Below, piece by piece: positions 40,594-49,757 of a DNA stretch of 54,001 bases (position 1 is the first letter of the stretch; each line of letters opens with the position of its first letter). Both the position numbers and the translations under genes were made by a program. Source of the DNA: Actinomycetes bacterium (lineage in GTDB: Bacteria; Actinomycetota; Actinomycetes; Mycobacteriales; Mycobacteriaceae); NCBI GenBank assembly GCA_023416315.1, contig JAEZIA010000016.1, positions 1 to 54,001 on the forward strand. The letters run 5' to 3'. Below the pieces are notes generated by a model. The model was not told the origin of the DNA, did no database searches, and saw nothing but the letters and a program-made list of their open reading frames with translations.

Positions 40594-40628
40594 CGAGGCC
40601 CTCCCTATGGTCATAAGGGAGGGCCTCG
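40594..40628 (+). terminator. Hairpin terminator after the small secreted protein gene
   Basis: A perfect 13-bp stem, CGAGGCCCTCCCT (40594-40606) with its complement at 40616-40628, around a 9-nt loop. No U-tract. It separates the 56-aa gene from fadE2. Confidence 0.8.
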
Positions 40629-40662
40629 TCGGCGTCTAGACGGGTGCCATATCGTGGCGGGC

Positions 40663-41892
40663 ATGGATTTCGCCATGTCAGCCAAGGGTGCCGACTACCA
40701 CAAACGCCTCACTGAGTTCATGGTCGAGCACGTCTTCCCGGCCGAGAATTCTTACGACGAGTACCGGGCGGCCGCAGGCCCGCAGGACTTCACGGTGCCA
40801 CCGGTGGTCGAGGAATTGAAGGTGCTGGCGAAGAAGCAGGGCCTGTGGAACCTGTTCCTTCCGGCGGAGTCCGGGCTGACGAATCTCGAGTACGCGCCGC
40901 TGGCCGAACTGACCGGCTGGAGCACCGAAATCGCGCCAGAGGCGATCAACTGCGCGGCGCCCGACACCGGCAACATGGAGACGCTGCACCTGTTCGCCAC
41001 CGAGGAGCAGCGCAAGCAGTGGCTGGAGCCCCTGCTGGCCGGCGAGATCCGCAGCGCCTTCTCGATGACCGAGCCCGCGGTCGCCTCCAGCGACGCCCGC
41101 AACATCCAGACCCAGATGGTGCGCGACGGCGACGACTACATCATCAACGGTCACAAGTGGTGGACCTCCGGCGCCAACGACCCGCGCTGCAAGGTCCTGA
41201 TCGTGATGGGCCGCACCAACCCCGACGCCGCCTCGCATCAGCAGCAGTCGATGATCCTGGTGCCCACCGACACCCCCGGCGTGAAAATTCTGCGCTCCAC
41301 CTCGGTGTTCGGCTGGCAGGACCAGCACGGGCATGCCGAGGTGATCTACGACAACGTGCGGGTGCCTGCGTCCAACCTGCTCGCCGAGGAGGGGATGGGC
41401 TTCGCGATCGCCCAGGCCCGGCTGGGGCCGGGCCGCATTCACCACTGCATGCGCGCGATCGGCGTTGCCGAGCGGGCGCTGGCGCTGATGACCCACCGTG
41501 CCCGCACCCGCATCGCGTTCGGCAAGCCGCTCGCCGAGCAGGGTGTGGTCCAGCAGCAGATTGCGTTGTCCCGCAACGAGATCGACCAGGCGCGGCTGCT
41601 GTGCCAGAAGGCCGCCTGGACGATCGACCAGCATGGCAACAAGGAAGCCCGCAATCTGGTCGCCCAGATCAAGGCGGTCGCCCCGCAGATGGCCTGCAAT
41701 GTGATCGACCGCGCCATCCAGGTGCACGGCGGCGGCGGGGTCAGCGATGACTTCCCGCTCGCGCGGATGTACGGCTGGCAGCGAGCCATGCGGATCTTCG
41801 ACGGGCCCGACGAGGTCCACATCCGCAGCATCGCCCGCGCCGAAATCGGCGTGGAGCCCAGCGCTTTCGCGGCTGCGGTGACCGGCGCGTGA
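40663..41892 (+). CDS. fadE2: Acyl-CoA dehydrogenase FadE2
   Basis: A 409-aa flavin acyl-CoA dehydrogenase of the ACAD10/11-like type: FSMTEPAVASSDA (about residues 129-141, FAD/substrate contact), GHKWWTSGA (about 163-171), RTRIAFGKPL (about 280-289), VHGGGGVSDDFPLARMYGWQR and FDGPDEVHIRSIA near the C-terminus. It should oxidise an acyl-CoA to the enoyl-CoA in beta-oxidation. ATG at 40663 was chosen; GTG at 40654 is in frame. It overlaps ptpB by 4 nt (GTGA), the same pair as Rv0154c-Rv0153c. Confidence 0.9.
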   Translation: MDFAMSAKGADYHKRLTEFMVEHVFPAENSYDEYRAAAGPQDFTVPPVVEELKVLAKKQGLWNLFLPAESGLTNLEYAPLAELTGWSTEIAPEAINCAAPDTGNMETLHLFATEEQRKQWLEPLLAGEIRSAFSMTEPAVASSDARNIQTQMVRDGDDYIINGHKWWTSGANDPRCKVLIVMGRTNPDAASHQQQSMILVPTDTPGVKILRSTSVFGWQDQHGHAEVIYDNVRVPASNLLAEEGMGFAIAQARLGPGRIHHCMRAIGVAERALALMTHRARTRIAFGKPLAEQGVVQQQIALSRNEIDQARLLCQKAAWTIDQHGNKEARNLVAQIKAVAPQMACNVIDRAIQVHGGGGVSDDFPLARMYGWQRAMRIFDGPDEVHIRSIARAEIGVEPSAFAAAVTGA

Positions 41893-42683
41893 ACCACACT
41901 GAGCTGTCGGGGGCGTGGAACTTCCGTGACATCGCCGACACCGTGGGGATCCGGCCGGGCAAGTTCTTCCGGTCCAGTGAGCTCAGCCGGCTCGACGACG
42001 ACGGCCGGGAAGTCTTCCGGCGCTTGGGTATCACCGATGTCGCCGACCTACGGTCACCGCAGGAGCTCGAACGCCGCGGCGCGGGCGCGGTACCCCACGG
42101 TGTCGCGATCCATCTGCTGCCGTTCCCGGACCTGTCCACTACGACGGCCGAGGCACCGCACGAGACCAGCTGGCAGAAGATGATGACCGAGAAGGTCGAC
42201 GACGAAGACGTCGAGGCCGCCGCGGAACGCTTCATGACCGGTGAGTACGAGAAGTTCCCGACCCTCGCGGGTGCGCAACGTGCTGTGCGCCAGGTGTTTT
42301 CGCTGCTGAGCGCGGGACGACCGGTGATCACCCACTGCTTCGCGGGCAAGGACCGCACCGGCTTCACCGTCGCGGTGGTGCTGGAAGCCATCGGGGTGCC
42401 GCGCGACGCCGTGCTGACCGACTTCCTGCGCAGCAACGACGCCGTCGACTCGCTGCGCGAACGGATCATGGAATCGGTGATCAGCCGCGCCGGGGAAACG
42501 CCGGAAATCGCGACCTTCGCCGAATCCCGCCTCACCAACGGGGTGCTCGGCGTGCGCGAGGAATACCTGGCCACCGCGCACCGGACGATCGCCGACAACT
42601 ACGGCGACCTGGACGGCTTCCTGCGCACCGCCGGGGTGAGCGAAGAGGACGTCGCGCGCACCCGTAACGAGCTACTGGGTTAG
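41889..42683 (+). CDS. ptpB: Tyrosine/lipid phosphatase PtpB
   Basis: A 264-aa DSP-like phosphatase. The signature HCFAGKDRTG (149-158, nucleophile C150) is the P-loop of the PtpB family, which dephosphorylates phosphotyrosine and phosphoinositides; the N-terminal NFRDIADTVGIRPGKFFRSSEL (11-32, in parts) is also typical, and a helical lid lies about 90-135. In M. tuberculosis it is a secreted virulence factor; here no signal peptide is seen either. GTG at 41889 overlaps fadE2. The 3' end overlaps the convergent DUF456 gene by 12 nt. Confidence 0.93.
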   Translation: MNHTELSGAWNFRDIADTVGIRPGKFFRSSELSRLDDDGREVFRRLGITDVADLRSPQELERRGAGAVPHGVAIHLLPFPDLSTTTAEAPHETSWQKMMTEKVDDEDVEAAAERFMTGEYEKFPTLAGAQRAVRQVFSLLSAGRPVITHCFAGKDRTGFTVAVVLEAIGVPRDAVLTDFLRSNDAVDSLRERIMESVISRAGETPEIATFAESRLTNGVLGVREEYLATAHRTIADNYGDLDGFLRTAGVSEEDVARTRNELLG

Positions 42684-43157
42684 CAGCAGACCCGCCACCC
42701 ACACCGCGGTGGCGATCAGCCCGCCGACCAGCTCGACGCCGACTGACAGTGCGGCGGCCTTCAGGGCGAGCACGGTGGCAGCCCAGGCTCGGCGCTGATC
42801 GCGACGCGCCGCCAGCTCGGCGAGATACACCCCGAGCACGAACCCGAACAGCAGCCCGATCACCGGCACGACGAAGAAGCCGATGATGCCCAGCACCGCA
42901 CCCGCGGCCAGCGTCCACCGGCCGACCTCACCCGCGCGCATCCGCCGAGCCGGCCACAGGTACTTGATCAGCAGGCTGGCGCCCAGGACCGCGGTGACCA
43001 CGCCGAGTACCACCCAGGACACCAGGGTGTGCTCGACGACGGCCCACACCGCGATCGCCGCAAAGACCAGCAGCGTGCCCGGCAGCAGCGGGACGATGAC
43101 ACCGACCAGCCCGACGGCAATGGCCAATGCCACGAGGACGACGCCGCCGGTGCTCAC
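42672..43157 (-). CDS. DUF456-domain membrane protein
   Basis: A 161-aa membrane protein with about five helices; the family pattern GLVGVIVPLLPGTLLVFAAI lies at residues 13-32, with a glycine-rich GIIGFFVVPVIGLLFGFVLGVY later. DUF456 proteins are of unknown function. GTG at 43157 was taken because it gives a hydrophobic start typical of the family; the frame is open 14 codons upstream. Its last 12 nt overlap ptpB on the other strand. Confidence 0.83.
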   Translation of the reverse strand: MSTGGVVLVALAIAVGLVGVIVPLLPGTLLVFAAIAVWAVVEHTLVSWVVLGVVTAVLGASLLIKYLWPARRMRAGEVGRWTLAAGAVLGIIGFFVVPVIGLLFGFVLGVYLAELAARRDQRRAWAATVLALKAAALSVGVELVGGLIATAVWVAGLLLTQ

Positions 43158-43317
43158 TCGCCCGAGCCTAGGGCCTCGTCCGACGGTCCGACTGGACACC
43201 TGTCTATTGCCTGAGCGAGTGGCCGCCGATCGTGGCCTTGCGGAGGGTGGAAATACACTGGCATCTTTACCCGGGCCGTCCGGCCTCCGCAGGACCTAAC
43301 CAGATCGGATCGCATCG

Positions 43318-44850
43318 ATGCTCATCGGGATTCCACGAGAGTCTCTACCTGGGGAGACGCGTGTCGCCGCCACACCACAGACCGTCGGACAGCTCATCAA
43401 GCTCGGCTATGACGTAGTGGTCGAATCCGGTGCGGGTGTCGCGGCGAGCTTTTCCGACGACGCGTTCGTCGAGGCCGGTGCCGGTATCGGGACGGCCACG
43501 GAAGCGCTGGGCGCCGATATCGTCCTGAAGGTCAACGCGCCCACCAATACAGAGATCGCCGGACTGCGCGACGGGGCAACGTTGATCAGCCTGATCTCGC
43601 CGGCGCTGAAACCCGAACTCGTCGAGGAACTGTCCACGCGACCCATCACCGTACTGGCCATGGACGCGGTCCCGCGGATCTCGCGCGCCCAGTCCCTGGA
43701 CGTCTTGTCGTCGATGGCCAATATCGCCGGCTACCGCGCGGTCGTCGAGGCAGCACACACGTTCGGCCGGTTCTTCACCGGCCAGGTGACCGCGGCAGGC
43801 AAGGTCCCACCGGCCAAAGTGCTCGTCGTCGGCGCGGGCGTGGCCGGGCTGGCGGCGATCGGCGCCGCAGGCAGCCTCGGTGCGATCGTGCGGGCCACCG
43901 ACCCGCGCCCCGAGGTCGCCGATCAGGTCAAATCACTTGGCGGTGAGTATCTTTCGATCGAATCGCCGGAGGCGGAGGTGTCGGCCACCGGGTACGCCAA
44001 GGAGATGGGCGACGATTACAAAGCCCGCGAGGCGCAGCTATACGCCGAGCAGTCCAAGGACGTCGACATCATCATCACGACGGCGCTGATTCCCGGGCGG
44101 CCCGCACCGCGCATCATCACCGCCGACATGGTTGCCTCGATGAAATCGGGCAGTGTCATCGTCGATATGGCCGCAGCCAACGGCGGCAACGTCGAGGGCA
44201 CCGTCAAAGACCGGGCCGTCGTCACCGACAACGGCGTCACCATCATCGGCTACACCGACCTGGCCGGCCGGTTGCCCGCCCAGGCATCGCAGCTCTACGG
44301 CACCAACCTGGTCAACCTGCTCAAACTGCTGACCCCGGACAAAGACGGCACGCTCGTCCTCGATTTCGACGACGTGGTGCAGCGCTCGGTCACCGTCGTC
44401 CGCGACGGCGAGACGACGTGGCCACCACCACCGGTACAGGTATCCGCTGCCCCAGCACCGGCGGCGACAGCCGCCCCGGCAGTGCAGCCGACCAAGGAAC
44501 CGATGACGATGGGCCGCCGACTCGGCCTCACCTTCGGCGCCGCCGCCGTGCTGTTCGGACTGATCGCGTTGTCCCCGGCCGCACTGCAGGTGCACCTGAC
44601 GGTCTTCGCCCTGGCGATCGTGATTGGCTATTACGTCATCGGACACGTGCACCACGCGCTGCACACCCCGTTGATGTCGGTGACCAACGCCATCTCGGGC
44701 ATCATCGTCGTCGGCGCCCTGCTCCAGATCGGCCACGGTGACGTCGTCGTCACGACACTGGCCGCTGTCGCCATCCTGCTTGCCAGTATCAACATCTTCG
44801 GTGGCTTCGCGGTGACGCGTCGCATGCTCGCGATGTTCTCGAGGAGCTGA
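43318..44850 (+). CDS. pntA: NAD(P) transhydrogenase alpha subunit PntA (fused form)
   Basis: A 510-aa subunit. Residues 1-375 are the NAD(H)-binding alanine-dehydrogenase-like domain I (LIGIPRESLPGETRVAATP at the start; dinucleotide motif VVGAGVAGLAAIGAAGSLGA near 163-182; MAAANGGNVEGT near 283-294); an Ala/Pro linker follows; residues about 400-510 hold four membrane helices of domain II. M. tuberculosis splits this into pntAa and pntAb, whereas here it is one chain as in E. coli. The complex couples proton flow to NADPH formation. A TACACT hexamer at 43254-43259 may be the -10 box. Confidence 0.93.
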   Translation: MLIGIPRESLPGETRVAATPQTVGQLIKLGYDVVVESGAGVAASFSDDAFVEAGAGIGTATEALGADIVLKVNAPTNTEIAGLRDGATLISLISPALKPELVEELSTRPITVLAMDAVPRISRAQSLDVLSSMANIAGYRAVVEAAHTFGRFFTGQVTAAGKVPPAKVLVVGAGVAGLAAIGAAGSLGAIVRATDPRPEVADQVKSLGGEYLSIESPEAEVSATGYAKEMGDDYKAREAQLYAEQSKDVDIIITTALIPGRPAPRIITADMVASMKSGSVIVDMAAANGGNVEGTVKDRAVVTDNGVTIIGYTDLAGRLPAQASQLYGTNLVNLLKLLTPDKDGTLVLDFDDVVQRSVTVVRDGETTWPPPPVQVSAAPAPAATAAPAVQPTKEPMTMGRRLGLTFGAAAVLFGLIALSPAALQVHLTVFALAIVIGYYVIGHVHHALHTPLMSVTNAISGIIVVGALLQIGHGDVVVTTLAAVAILLASINIFGGFAVTRRMLAMFSRS

Positions 44851-44851
44851 G

Positions 44852-46273
44852 TTGTTCACATTGGAAACGGCCGCCACGGCGGCCTACGTCGTCGCGGCCC
44901 TGCTGTTCATCCTGGCCTTGGCCGGGCTGTCCAAACACGAAACATCGCGGGCCGGAAACACGTTCGGTATGGCCGGCATGGTCGTCGCCCTGGTCGCCAC
45001 GATCGCGCTGGCCCTGGCCCGCCATATCGAGCCGCTCGGTTTGGGGCTGCTGATCGGCGCCATGGCCATCGGTGCCGCGATCGGGCTGTGGCGTGCCCGC
45101 GTCGTCGAGATGACCGGTATGCCGGAGCTGATCGCGCTGCTGCACAGCTTCGTCGGCCTGGCCGCGGTGCTGGTGGGCTGGAACGGCTACCTGCACGTCG
45201 AACACGATCTGGCCGGCACCGAGGCCGCAGTGCTGAGCAGCGAGGGCATGCTCGGCATCCACTCGGCCGAGGTCTTCATCGGCGTGTTCATCGGTGCGGT
45301 GACCTTCACCGGATCGATCGTCGCCAACCTGAAGCTCTCGGCGCGGATCAAATCGGCGCCACTGATGTTGCCCGGCAAGAACTTCCTCAATGTCGGTGCG
45401 CTGGTGTTGTTCGTGGTGTTCACCGTCTGGTTCGTCATCGATCCCCAGCTGTGGCTGCTCATCGTCGTCACGGTGTTGGCGCTGCTGCTGGGCTGGCACC
45501 TGGTCGCCTCGATCGGCGGTGGCGACATGCCCGTCGTGGTGTCGATGCTCAACAGCTATTCCGGTTGGGCTGCAGCCGCTTCGGGCTTCCTGCTGTCCAA
45601 CGATCTGCTGATCGTCACCGGCGCCCTGGTCGGATCTTCGGGTGCCTACCTGTCCTACATCATGTGCAAGGCCATGAACCGATCGTTCATCTCGGTCATC
45701 GCCGGTGGGTTCGGGATCGAAGCGGGGCCTGCCGAGGACAAGGATTACGGCGAACACCGCGAGATCACCGCCGAGGGAGCCGCCGAACTCTTGTCGTCGG
45801 CCAGTTCGGTGGTCATCACCCCGGGTTACGGCATGGCCGTGGCCCAGGCCCAGTACGGCGTGGCCGAGCTGACCCGGAAGCTACGCGAGCGTGGCATCAC
45901 TGTGCGCTTCGGCATCCACCCCGTCGCGGGCCGGCTGCCCGGTCATATGAACGTGCTGCTGGCGGAGGCCAAGGTGCCGTACGACATCGTGCTCGAAATG
46001 GACGAGATCAACGACGATTTCGAGAACACCTCGGTGGTGTTGGTGATCGGCGCCAATGACACGGTGAATCCGGCAGCGTCGGAAGATCCAGGCAGCCCGA
46101 TCGCCGGCATGCCGGTGCTGACGGTCTGGAATGCCGAACACGTCATCGTGTTCAAGCGGTCCATGGCCTCTGGTTACGCCGGCGTGCAGAATCCGCTGTT
46201 CTTCCGTGAGAACACCCAGATGCTGTTCGGCGATGCCCGCGACCGGGTCGACGACATCAACGCCGCGCTGTAA
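44852..46273 (+). CDS. pntB: NAD(P) transhydrogenase beta subunit PntB
   Basis: A 473-aa subunit: about eight or nine membrane helices (residues 5-270) and the C-terminal NADP(H)-binding domain III with ITPGYGMAVAQAQ (about 320-332), HPVAGRLPGHMNVLLAEA (about 350-367) and VIGANDTVNPAA (about 393-404). TTG at 44852 lies one base after the pntA stop, with GAGGAG 5-6 nt upstream, which fixes the start. Partner of PntA in the inner membrane. Confidence 0.93.
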   Translation: MFTLETAATAAYVVAALLFILALAGLSKHETSRAGNTFGMAGMVVALVATIALALARHIEPLGLGLLIGAMAIGAAIGLWRARVVEMTGMPELIALLHSFVGLAAVLVGWNGYLHVEHDLAGTEAAVLSSEGMLGIHSAEVFIGVFIGAVTFTGSIVANLKLSARIKSAPLMLPGKNFLNVGALVLFVVFTVWFVIDPQLWLLIVVTVLALLLGWHLVASIGGGDMPVVVSMLNSYSGWAAAASGFLLSNDLLIVTGALVGSSGAYLSYIMCKAMNRSFISVIAGGFGIEAGPAEDKDYGEHREITAEGAAELLSSASSVVITPGYGMAVAQAQYGVAELTRKLRERGITVRFGIHPVAGRLPGHMNVLLAEAKVPYDIVLEMDEINDDFENTSVVLVIGANDTVNPAASEDPGSPIAGMPVLTVWNAEHVIVFKRSMASGYAGVQNPLFFRENTQMLFGDARDRVDDINAAL

Positions 46274-46282
46274 GACCGTGCG

Positions 46283-47152
46283 GTGAACCGCCGCGTCCCG
46301 ATGTGGTCGGTGCCGATGTTCTTCATCGCCGGCGCCGTATCGCAGTATGTCGGGGCCGTCCTGGCGGTGTTCCTGTTCGCGACCGCCAACCCGGCCGCGG
46401 TGGCCTGGTTACGCGCCGCGGGGGCCGCCGTGGTGCTCCTCGCCTGGCGCAGGCCGTGGCGCCAAGTCTGGACACACCGTGGTCTTGCCGTCGCCGCCGG
46501 CTTCGGAATCGTCACCGTCGGAATGAATGTTGCCTTCTTCGAGTCGATTTCACGGATTCCGCTCGGTACCGCGGTGGCGATCGAATTCCTCGGCCCCGTC
46601 GCAGTGGCGACGCTGGAGACGCGGCGCGCACGTGATGTTCTGGCCGTCGTACTCGCGGGGGGCGGGGTGGTGCTGCTCGCCGGCGTGCAGGCCGGCGACG
46701 ACGCCGTCGGGGTGTTCTTCGCCCTGACCGCCGCCGCGCTGTGGGCGGGTTACATCCTGCTCGGCAAACGGGTCGCCGAGGCGGGTTCGGGGCTGGATTC
46801 CCTGACCATCGGAATGGCCGTCGCGGCCGTGCTGCTGGCAGCGCCGCTGCTGGCCGGTCAGTTGCACGCCGATGCACAGGTACTCGGCGATCCCCGGATC
46901 TGGCTCGTGGGCCTCGGCGTCGGCGTCCTATCGACGGCGGTGCCCTACGCGCTCGATCAGTTCGTCCTGACGCTCATCACCAGAGCCCGCTTCGCCCTGC
47001 TTCTGGCTCTGCTGCCCGCCACCGCCGCCGGTATCGGCGCGGTCATGCTGCAGCAGTGGCCGACACCCACCGAACTCGCGGGCATCGCCTTGGTCATGAC
47101 GGCGCTGGTCATCAGTGCGGAAGGATCGGTCGCCGAGCACACCGGAAATTAG
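46283..47152 (+). CDS. EamA-family (DMT) transporter, RhtA-like
   Basis: A 289-aa membrane protein with two EamA repeats, about ten helices. Features: GAVSQYVGAVLAVFLFA at the start, NVAFFESISRIPLGTAVAIEFLGPVAVA (about 75-102, in parts), ending with a repeat PTATAAGIGAVML. This branch includes threonine/homoserine exporters (RhtA); substrate here unknown. GTG at 46283, nine bases after pntB, so possibly co-transcribed. Stop overlaps the convergent dehalogenase stop in TTAG. Confidence 0.87.
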   Translation: MNRRVPMWSVPMFFIAGAVSQYVGAVLAVFLFATANPAAVAWLRAAGAAVVLLAWRRPWRQVWTHRGLAVAAGFGIVTVGMNVAFFESISRIPLGTAVAIEFLGPVAVATLETRRARDVLAVVLAGGGVVLLAGVQAGDDAVGVFFALTAAALWAGYILLGKRVAEAGSGLDSLTIGMAVAAVLLAAPLLAGQLHADAQVLGDPRIWLVGLGVGVLSTAVPYALDQFVLTLITRARFALLLALLPATAAGIGAVMLQQWPTPTELAGIALVMTALVISAEGSVAEHTGN

Positions 47153-47871
47153 AGCTTGTCGGCCAGGTCGAGGAAATCCGTTGCAGTGACGTCGAATTCG
47201 CCTGATTCGAACGCCACCCGATAACGCCCTGGTTGGCCCCATTCCAGCGGCCGGTCGACATAGCCGGTCCGCAGGCCGGCAGCCCGGGCGGCCCGCAGAT
47301 CACTGGGGTGAGCCGCGACCAGCATCAGCTCGTCGGGCGCCACGTCCAAGATCTGCGCGCAGCCCAGGTAGGCCTCGCGGTCGGGTTTGTAGTGACCGAA
47401 TATTTCGGCCGACAGCACGCAATCCCACGGCAGGCCCGCGCGTTTGGCCATCTCGGTCAGCAGCGACAGATTGCCGTTCGACAGCGTGGTGATCGTGAAG
47501 CGGTCCTTGAGCCGGTGCAGTCCCGCCACAGAATCCGGCCACGGGGCCAGCCGATGCCAGGCACGGTTCAGGTGGTCGACGGCGTCGTCGGCGGCCTCGA
47601 TGGCGGCGTCGGAAAGCAACTCGTCGAGGATCTTGCGGTGTAGGTCGTCCAGTCGCGTCCACGGCAACTCGCCACGCCGGACCAGGTCCATCGCGGGAAC
47701 GTAACCGGCCCGCCAGTCGTCGGCGAACTTGGCCCAATCCCGTTGCACACCTTGGCGGTTCCCGAACTCTTCGAGCTCACCGATGATGCTGGTCCGCCAG
47801 TCCACGACCGTGCCGAACACGTCGAAGGCCAGCGCGCGGATCCCCTGCGCGCCGGCCCTCGTCGCGGACAT
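47149..47871 (-). CDS. Haloacid dehalogenase type II-like HAD hydrolase
   Basis: A 240-aa HAD protein: nucleophile D17 in ALAFDVFGTVVDW, the type II dehalogenase signature, serine in TTLSNGN (about 128-134), lysine in HYKPDREAY (about 159-167) and an acid-region SDLRAARAAG late in the chain. L-2-haloacid dehalogenases replace halogen by hydroxyl; many relatives act on phosphate esters, so the substrate is open. ATG at 47871, 5 nt after the SDR stop, so the pair is co-transcribed. Confidence 0.87.
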   Translation of the reverse strand: MSATRAGAQGIRALAFDVFGTVVDWRTSIIGELEEFGNRQGVQRDWAKFADDWRAGYVPAMDLVRRGELPWTRLDDLHRKILDELLSDAAIEAADDAVDHLNRAWHRLAPWPDSVAGLHRLKDRFTITTLSNGNLSLLTEMAKRAGLPWDCVLSAEIFGHYKPDREAYLGCAQILDVAPDELMLVAAHPSDLRAARAAGLRTGYVDRPLEWGQPGRYRVAFESGEFDVTATDFLDLADKL

Positions 47872-47876
47872 TGTGA

Positions 47877-48740
47877 TCAGCCGAGCTTGAAGGTGGCGTG
47901 CTCGGCGGCGGACAGGTCGTCGATGGTCGACCACTGCGCGGCGACGTCCTCGACGCTCGGCACGTGGTCGAAGGTGACTCCCTCGTTCTGGAACAGCGCC
48001 GCGCGCTGCACCTTGCCGCCGCCGACGATGAACACCGAAGCCGAATCCGGCACCTCTTCGGTGCACAGGTAGCCGACCACCGGCGCGACATACTCCGGCG
48101 TGAGCTTCTTGAGCACCTCCGGCGGCAGGATGTCCTCGGTCATCCGGGTGGCGGCGATCGGCGCCACGGCGTTGGCCTTGATGTTGTACTTGGCGCCTTC
48201 CTGGGCCAGCGAGTTGATCAGGCCGACCAGGCCTAGCTTGGCCGCGCTGTAGTTGGCCTGCCCGAAGTTGCCGAACAGTCCGCTGGTCGAGGTGGCGACG
48301 ACGATGCGGCCGAAGCTCTGCTCGCGGAAGTGCGGCCACGCGGCCCGGATCACGTTGTATCCGCCGTAGAGGTGGACCTTGAGCACCGAGTCCCAGTTCT
48401 CGAACGGCATCTTGTGGAAGGTTCCGTCACGCAGGATGCCCGCGTTGCTGACCACTCCGTCGATCTTGCCGAACTCGTCGAGCGCGGTCTTGATGATGTT
48501 CTCGGCACCCTCGGGCTCGGCGACCGAGTCGTAGTTCGCGACCGCACGGCCGCCGGCATCCTTGATCTCCTGGACCACCTGGTCGGCCATGTTGTGGCCG
48601 GCACCGGTGCCATCGCGGGCGCCGCCGAGGTCGTTCACCACGACGCTGGCGCCCTCGCGGGCCAGGGTCAGGGCGTACTCGCGGCCCAAGCCACCGCCGG
48701 CTCCGGTGACGACGACGACTCGATCAACTACTCCGGGCAT
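47877..48740 (-). CDS. Short-chain dehydrogenase, multifunctional-enzyme-type-2-like (Rv0148-like)
   Basis: A 287-aa SDR of the 3-hydroxyacyl-CoA dehydrogenase/HSD17B4 type: TGAGGGLG at 12-19, VVNDLGGARDG (about 34-44, typical of this subgroup), SNAG, serine in VVATSTSG, and YSAAK. It probably oxidises 3-hydroxyacyl-CoA in beta-oxidation of unusual fatty acids. ATG at 48740 is set by AAAGGA upstream; the frame is open further but without signal. Near-identical length to Rv0148. Lies between the methyltransferase and the HAD gene, all on the minus strand. Confidence 0.9.
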   Translation of the reverse strand: MPGVVDRVVVVTGAGGGLGREYALTLAREGASVVVNDLGGARDGTGAGHNMADQVVQEIKDAGGRAVANYDSVAEPEGAENIIKTALDEFGKIDGVVSNAGILRDGTFHKMPFENWDSVLKVHLYGGYNVIRAAWPHFREQSFGRIVVATSTSGLFGNFGQANYSAAKLGLVGLINSLAQEGAKYNIKANAVAPIAATRMTEDILPPEVLKKLTPEYVAPVVGYLCTEEVPDSASVFIVGGGKVQRAALFQNEGVTFDHVPSVEDVAAQWSTIDDLSAAEHATFKLG

Positions 48741-48821
48741 GAGGCATCCTTTCAACCGACTGACGGAACGTACTGTTCTGTATACGTGGGCTGCCCGAGC
48801 TGCAGGCACTCGGGTTGGCCG

Positions 48822-49757
48822 TCAGGCCTTCTGGGCCACCACGAACGTCGCGAACGCATCCGGATCGTCGGCCATCGGGACGTCGATCCAGCGGCCGAGC
48901 CGGCGCATCTCGTCGACCGCATGCTGACCGGTGGCCAGCCAGCCGTGCGCGTTGAGCCAGTCGGTAACGTCGGCGCGGTCCGGATCGTTGTAGGTCAGGT
49001 TCTGCACGTCGATGTTGCGCTCGATGCCCAGCTGGTCGGCGAACTTCTCGAAGCGCTCCCGCATCTCCGCGCGGCGCTCGTCGGAGTGGTGCCCCATCGT
49101 TTCTGCCGAGACCCGGCTGCCCGGCGCGCTCAGCTCGGTGAGGAGTTCGAACAGCCGGTCCTGGGCGTCGGCGGGCAGGTACATCAGCAGTCCCTCGGCC
49201 AGCCACGCGGTGGGCTGCGAGGGGTCGAAGCCCTGCTCGATGAGCGCGGCGGGCCAGTCCTGGCGCAGGTCGACGGGAACTTCGTGCCGCTCGGCCACCG
49301 GCCGCACGTCGTGCTCGGCCAGCTTCTGCGCCTTGTACTCCAGCACCAGCGGCTGGTCGATCTCGAAAACGCGGGTGCCCGCCGGCCAGTCCAGCCGATA
49401 GGCACGCGAGTCCAGCCCCGAGGCCAGGATCACGACCTGGCGGATGCCGGCGGCCACCGCATCGGCGAAGAAGGCGTCGAAGAAGTGGGTTCGGACGGCC
49501 TGGTAGTTGAGCATGTGGCCGAACATCGCGGCGGCCTCCGGGTCGGCATTGTCGAGCTTGGCAGCCAACGCGTCGTCGAGGAAGCTCTCCCACATGCCGG
49601 TGCCGGCGCCCTCGACCAGGATGCGCGCGTACGGATCGCGGATCAGGGGTTGGGGTTGATCGGTCTCGCGGGCGCGGGCGGCGGCCACCATTACGGCCGT
49701 CGATCCCACGCTCGTCGCGATGTCCCAGGTGTCGTCATCAGTGCGCACAGTGCTCAT
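48822..49757 (-). CDS. SAM-dependent methyltransferase (TIGR00027/LCM-like, Rv0146-like)
   Basis: A 311-aa putative O-methyltransferase of the large mycobacterial TIGR00027 group: N-terminal DTWDIATSVGSTAVMVAAARA (about 9-29), motif I VVILASGLDSRAYRLDWP (about 110-127), motif II FEIDQPLVLEYKAQKL (about 134-149), and AEGLLMYLP (about 188-196). Related to leucine carboxyl methyltransferases; substrates are unknown. ATG at 49757. A possible -10 TATAAC lies on the minus strand at 49847-49842. Confidence 0.9.
   Translation of the reverse strand: MSTVRTDDDTWDIATSVGSTAVMVAAARARETDQPQPLIRDPYARILVEGAGTGMWESFLDDALAAKLDNADPEAAAMFGHMLNYQAVRTHFFDAFFADAVAAGIRQVVILASGLDSRAYRLDWPAGTRVFEIDQPLVLEYKAQKLAEHDVRPVAERHEVPVDLRQDWPAALIEQGFDPSQPTAWLAEGLLMYLPADAQDRLFELLTELSAPGSRVSAETMGHHSDERRAEMRERFEKFADQLGIERNIDVQNLTYNDPDRADVTDWLNAHGWLATGQHAVDEMRRLGRWIDVPMADDPDAFATFVVAQKA

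Noticed and set aside
43230..43260. Full sigma-70 promoter before pntA
   Set aside because: A TACACT hexamer is visible, but no -35 element at 16-19 bp; kept only as a remark.
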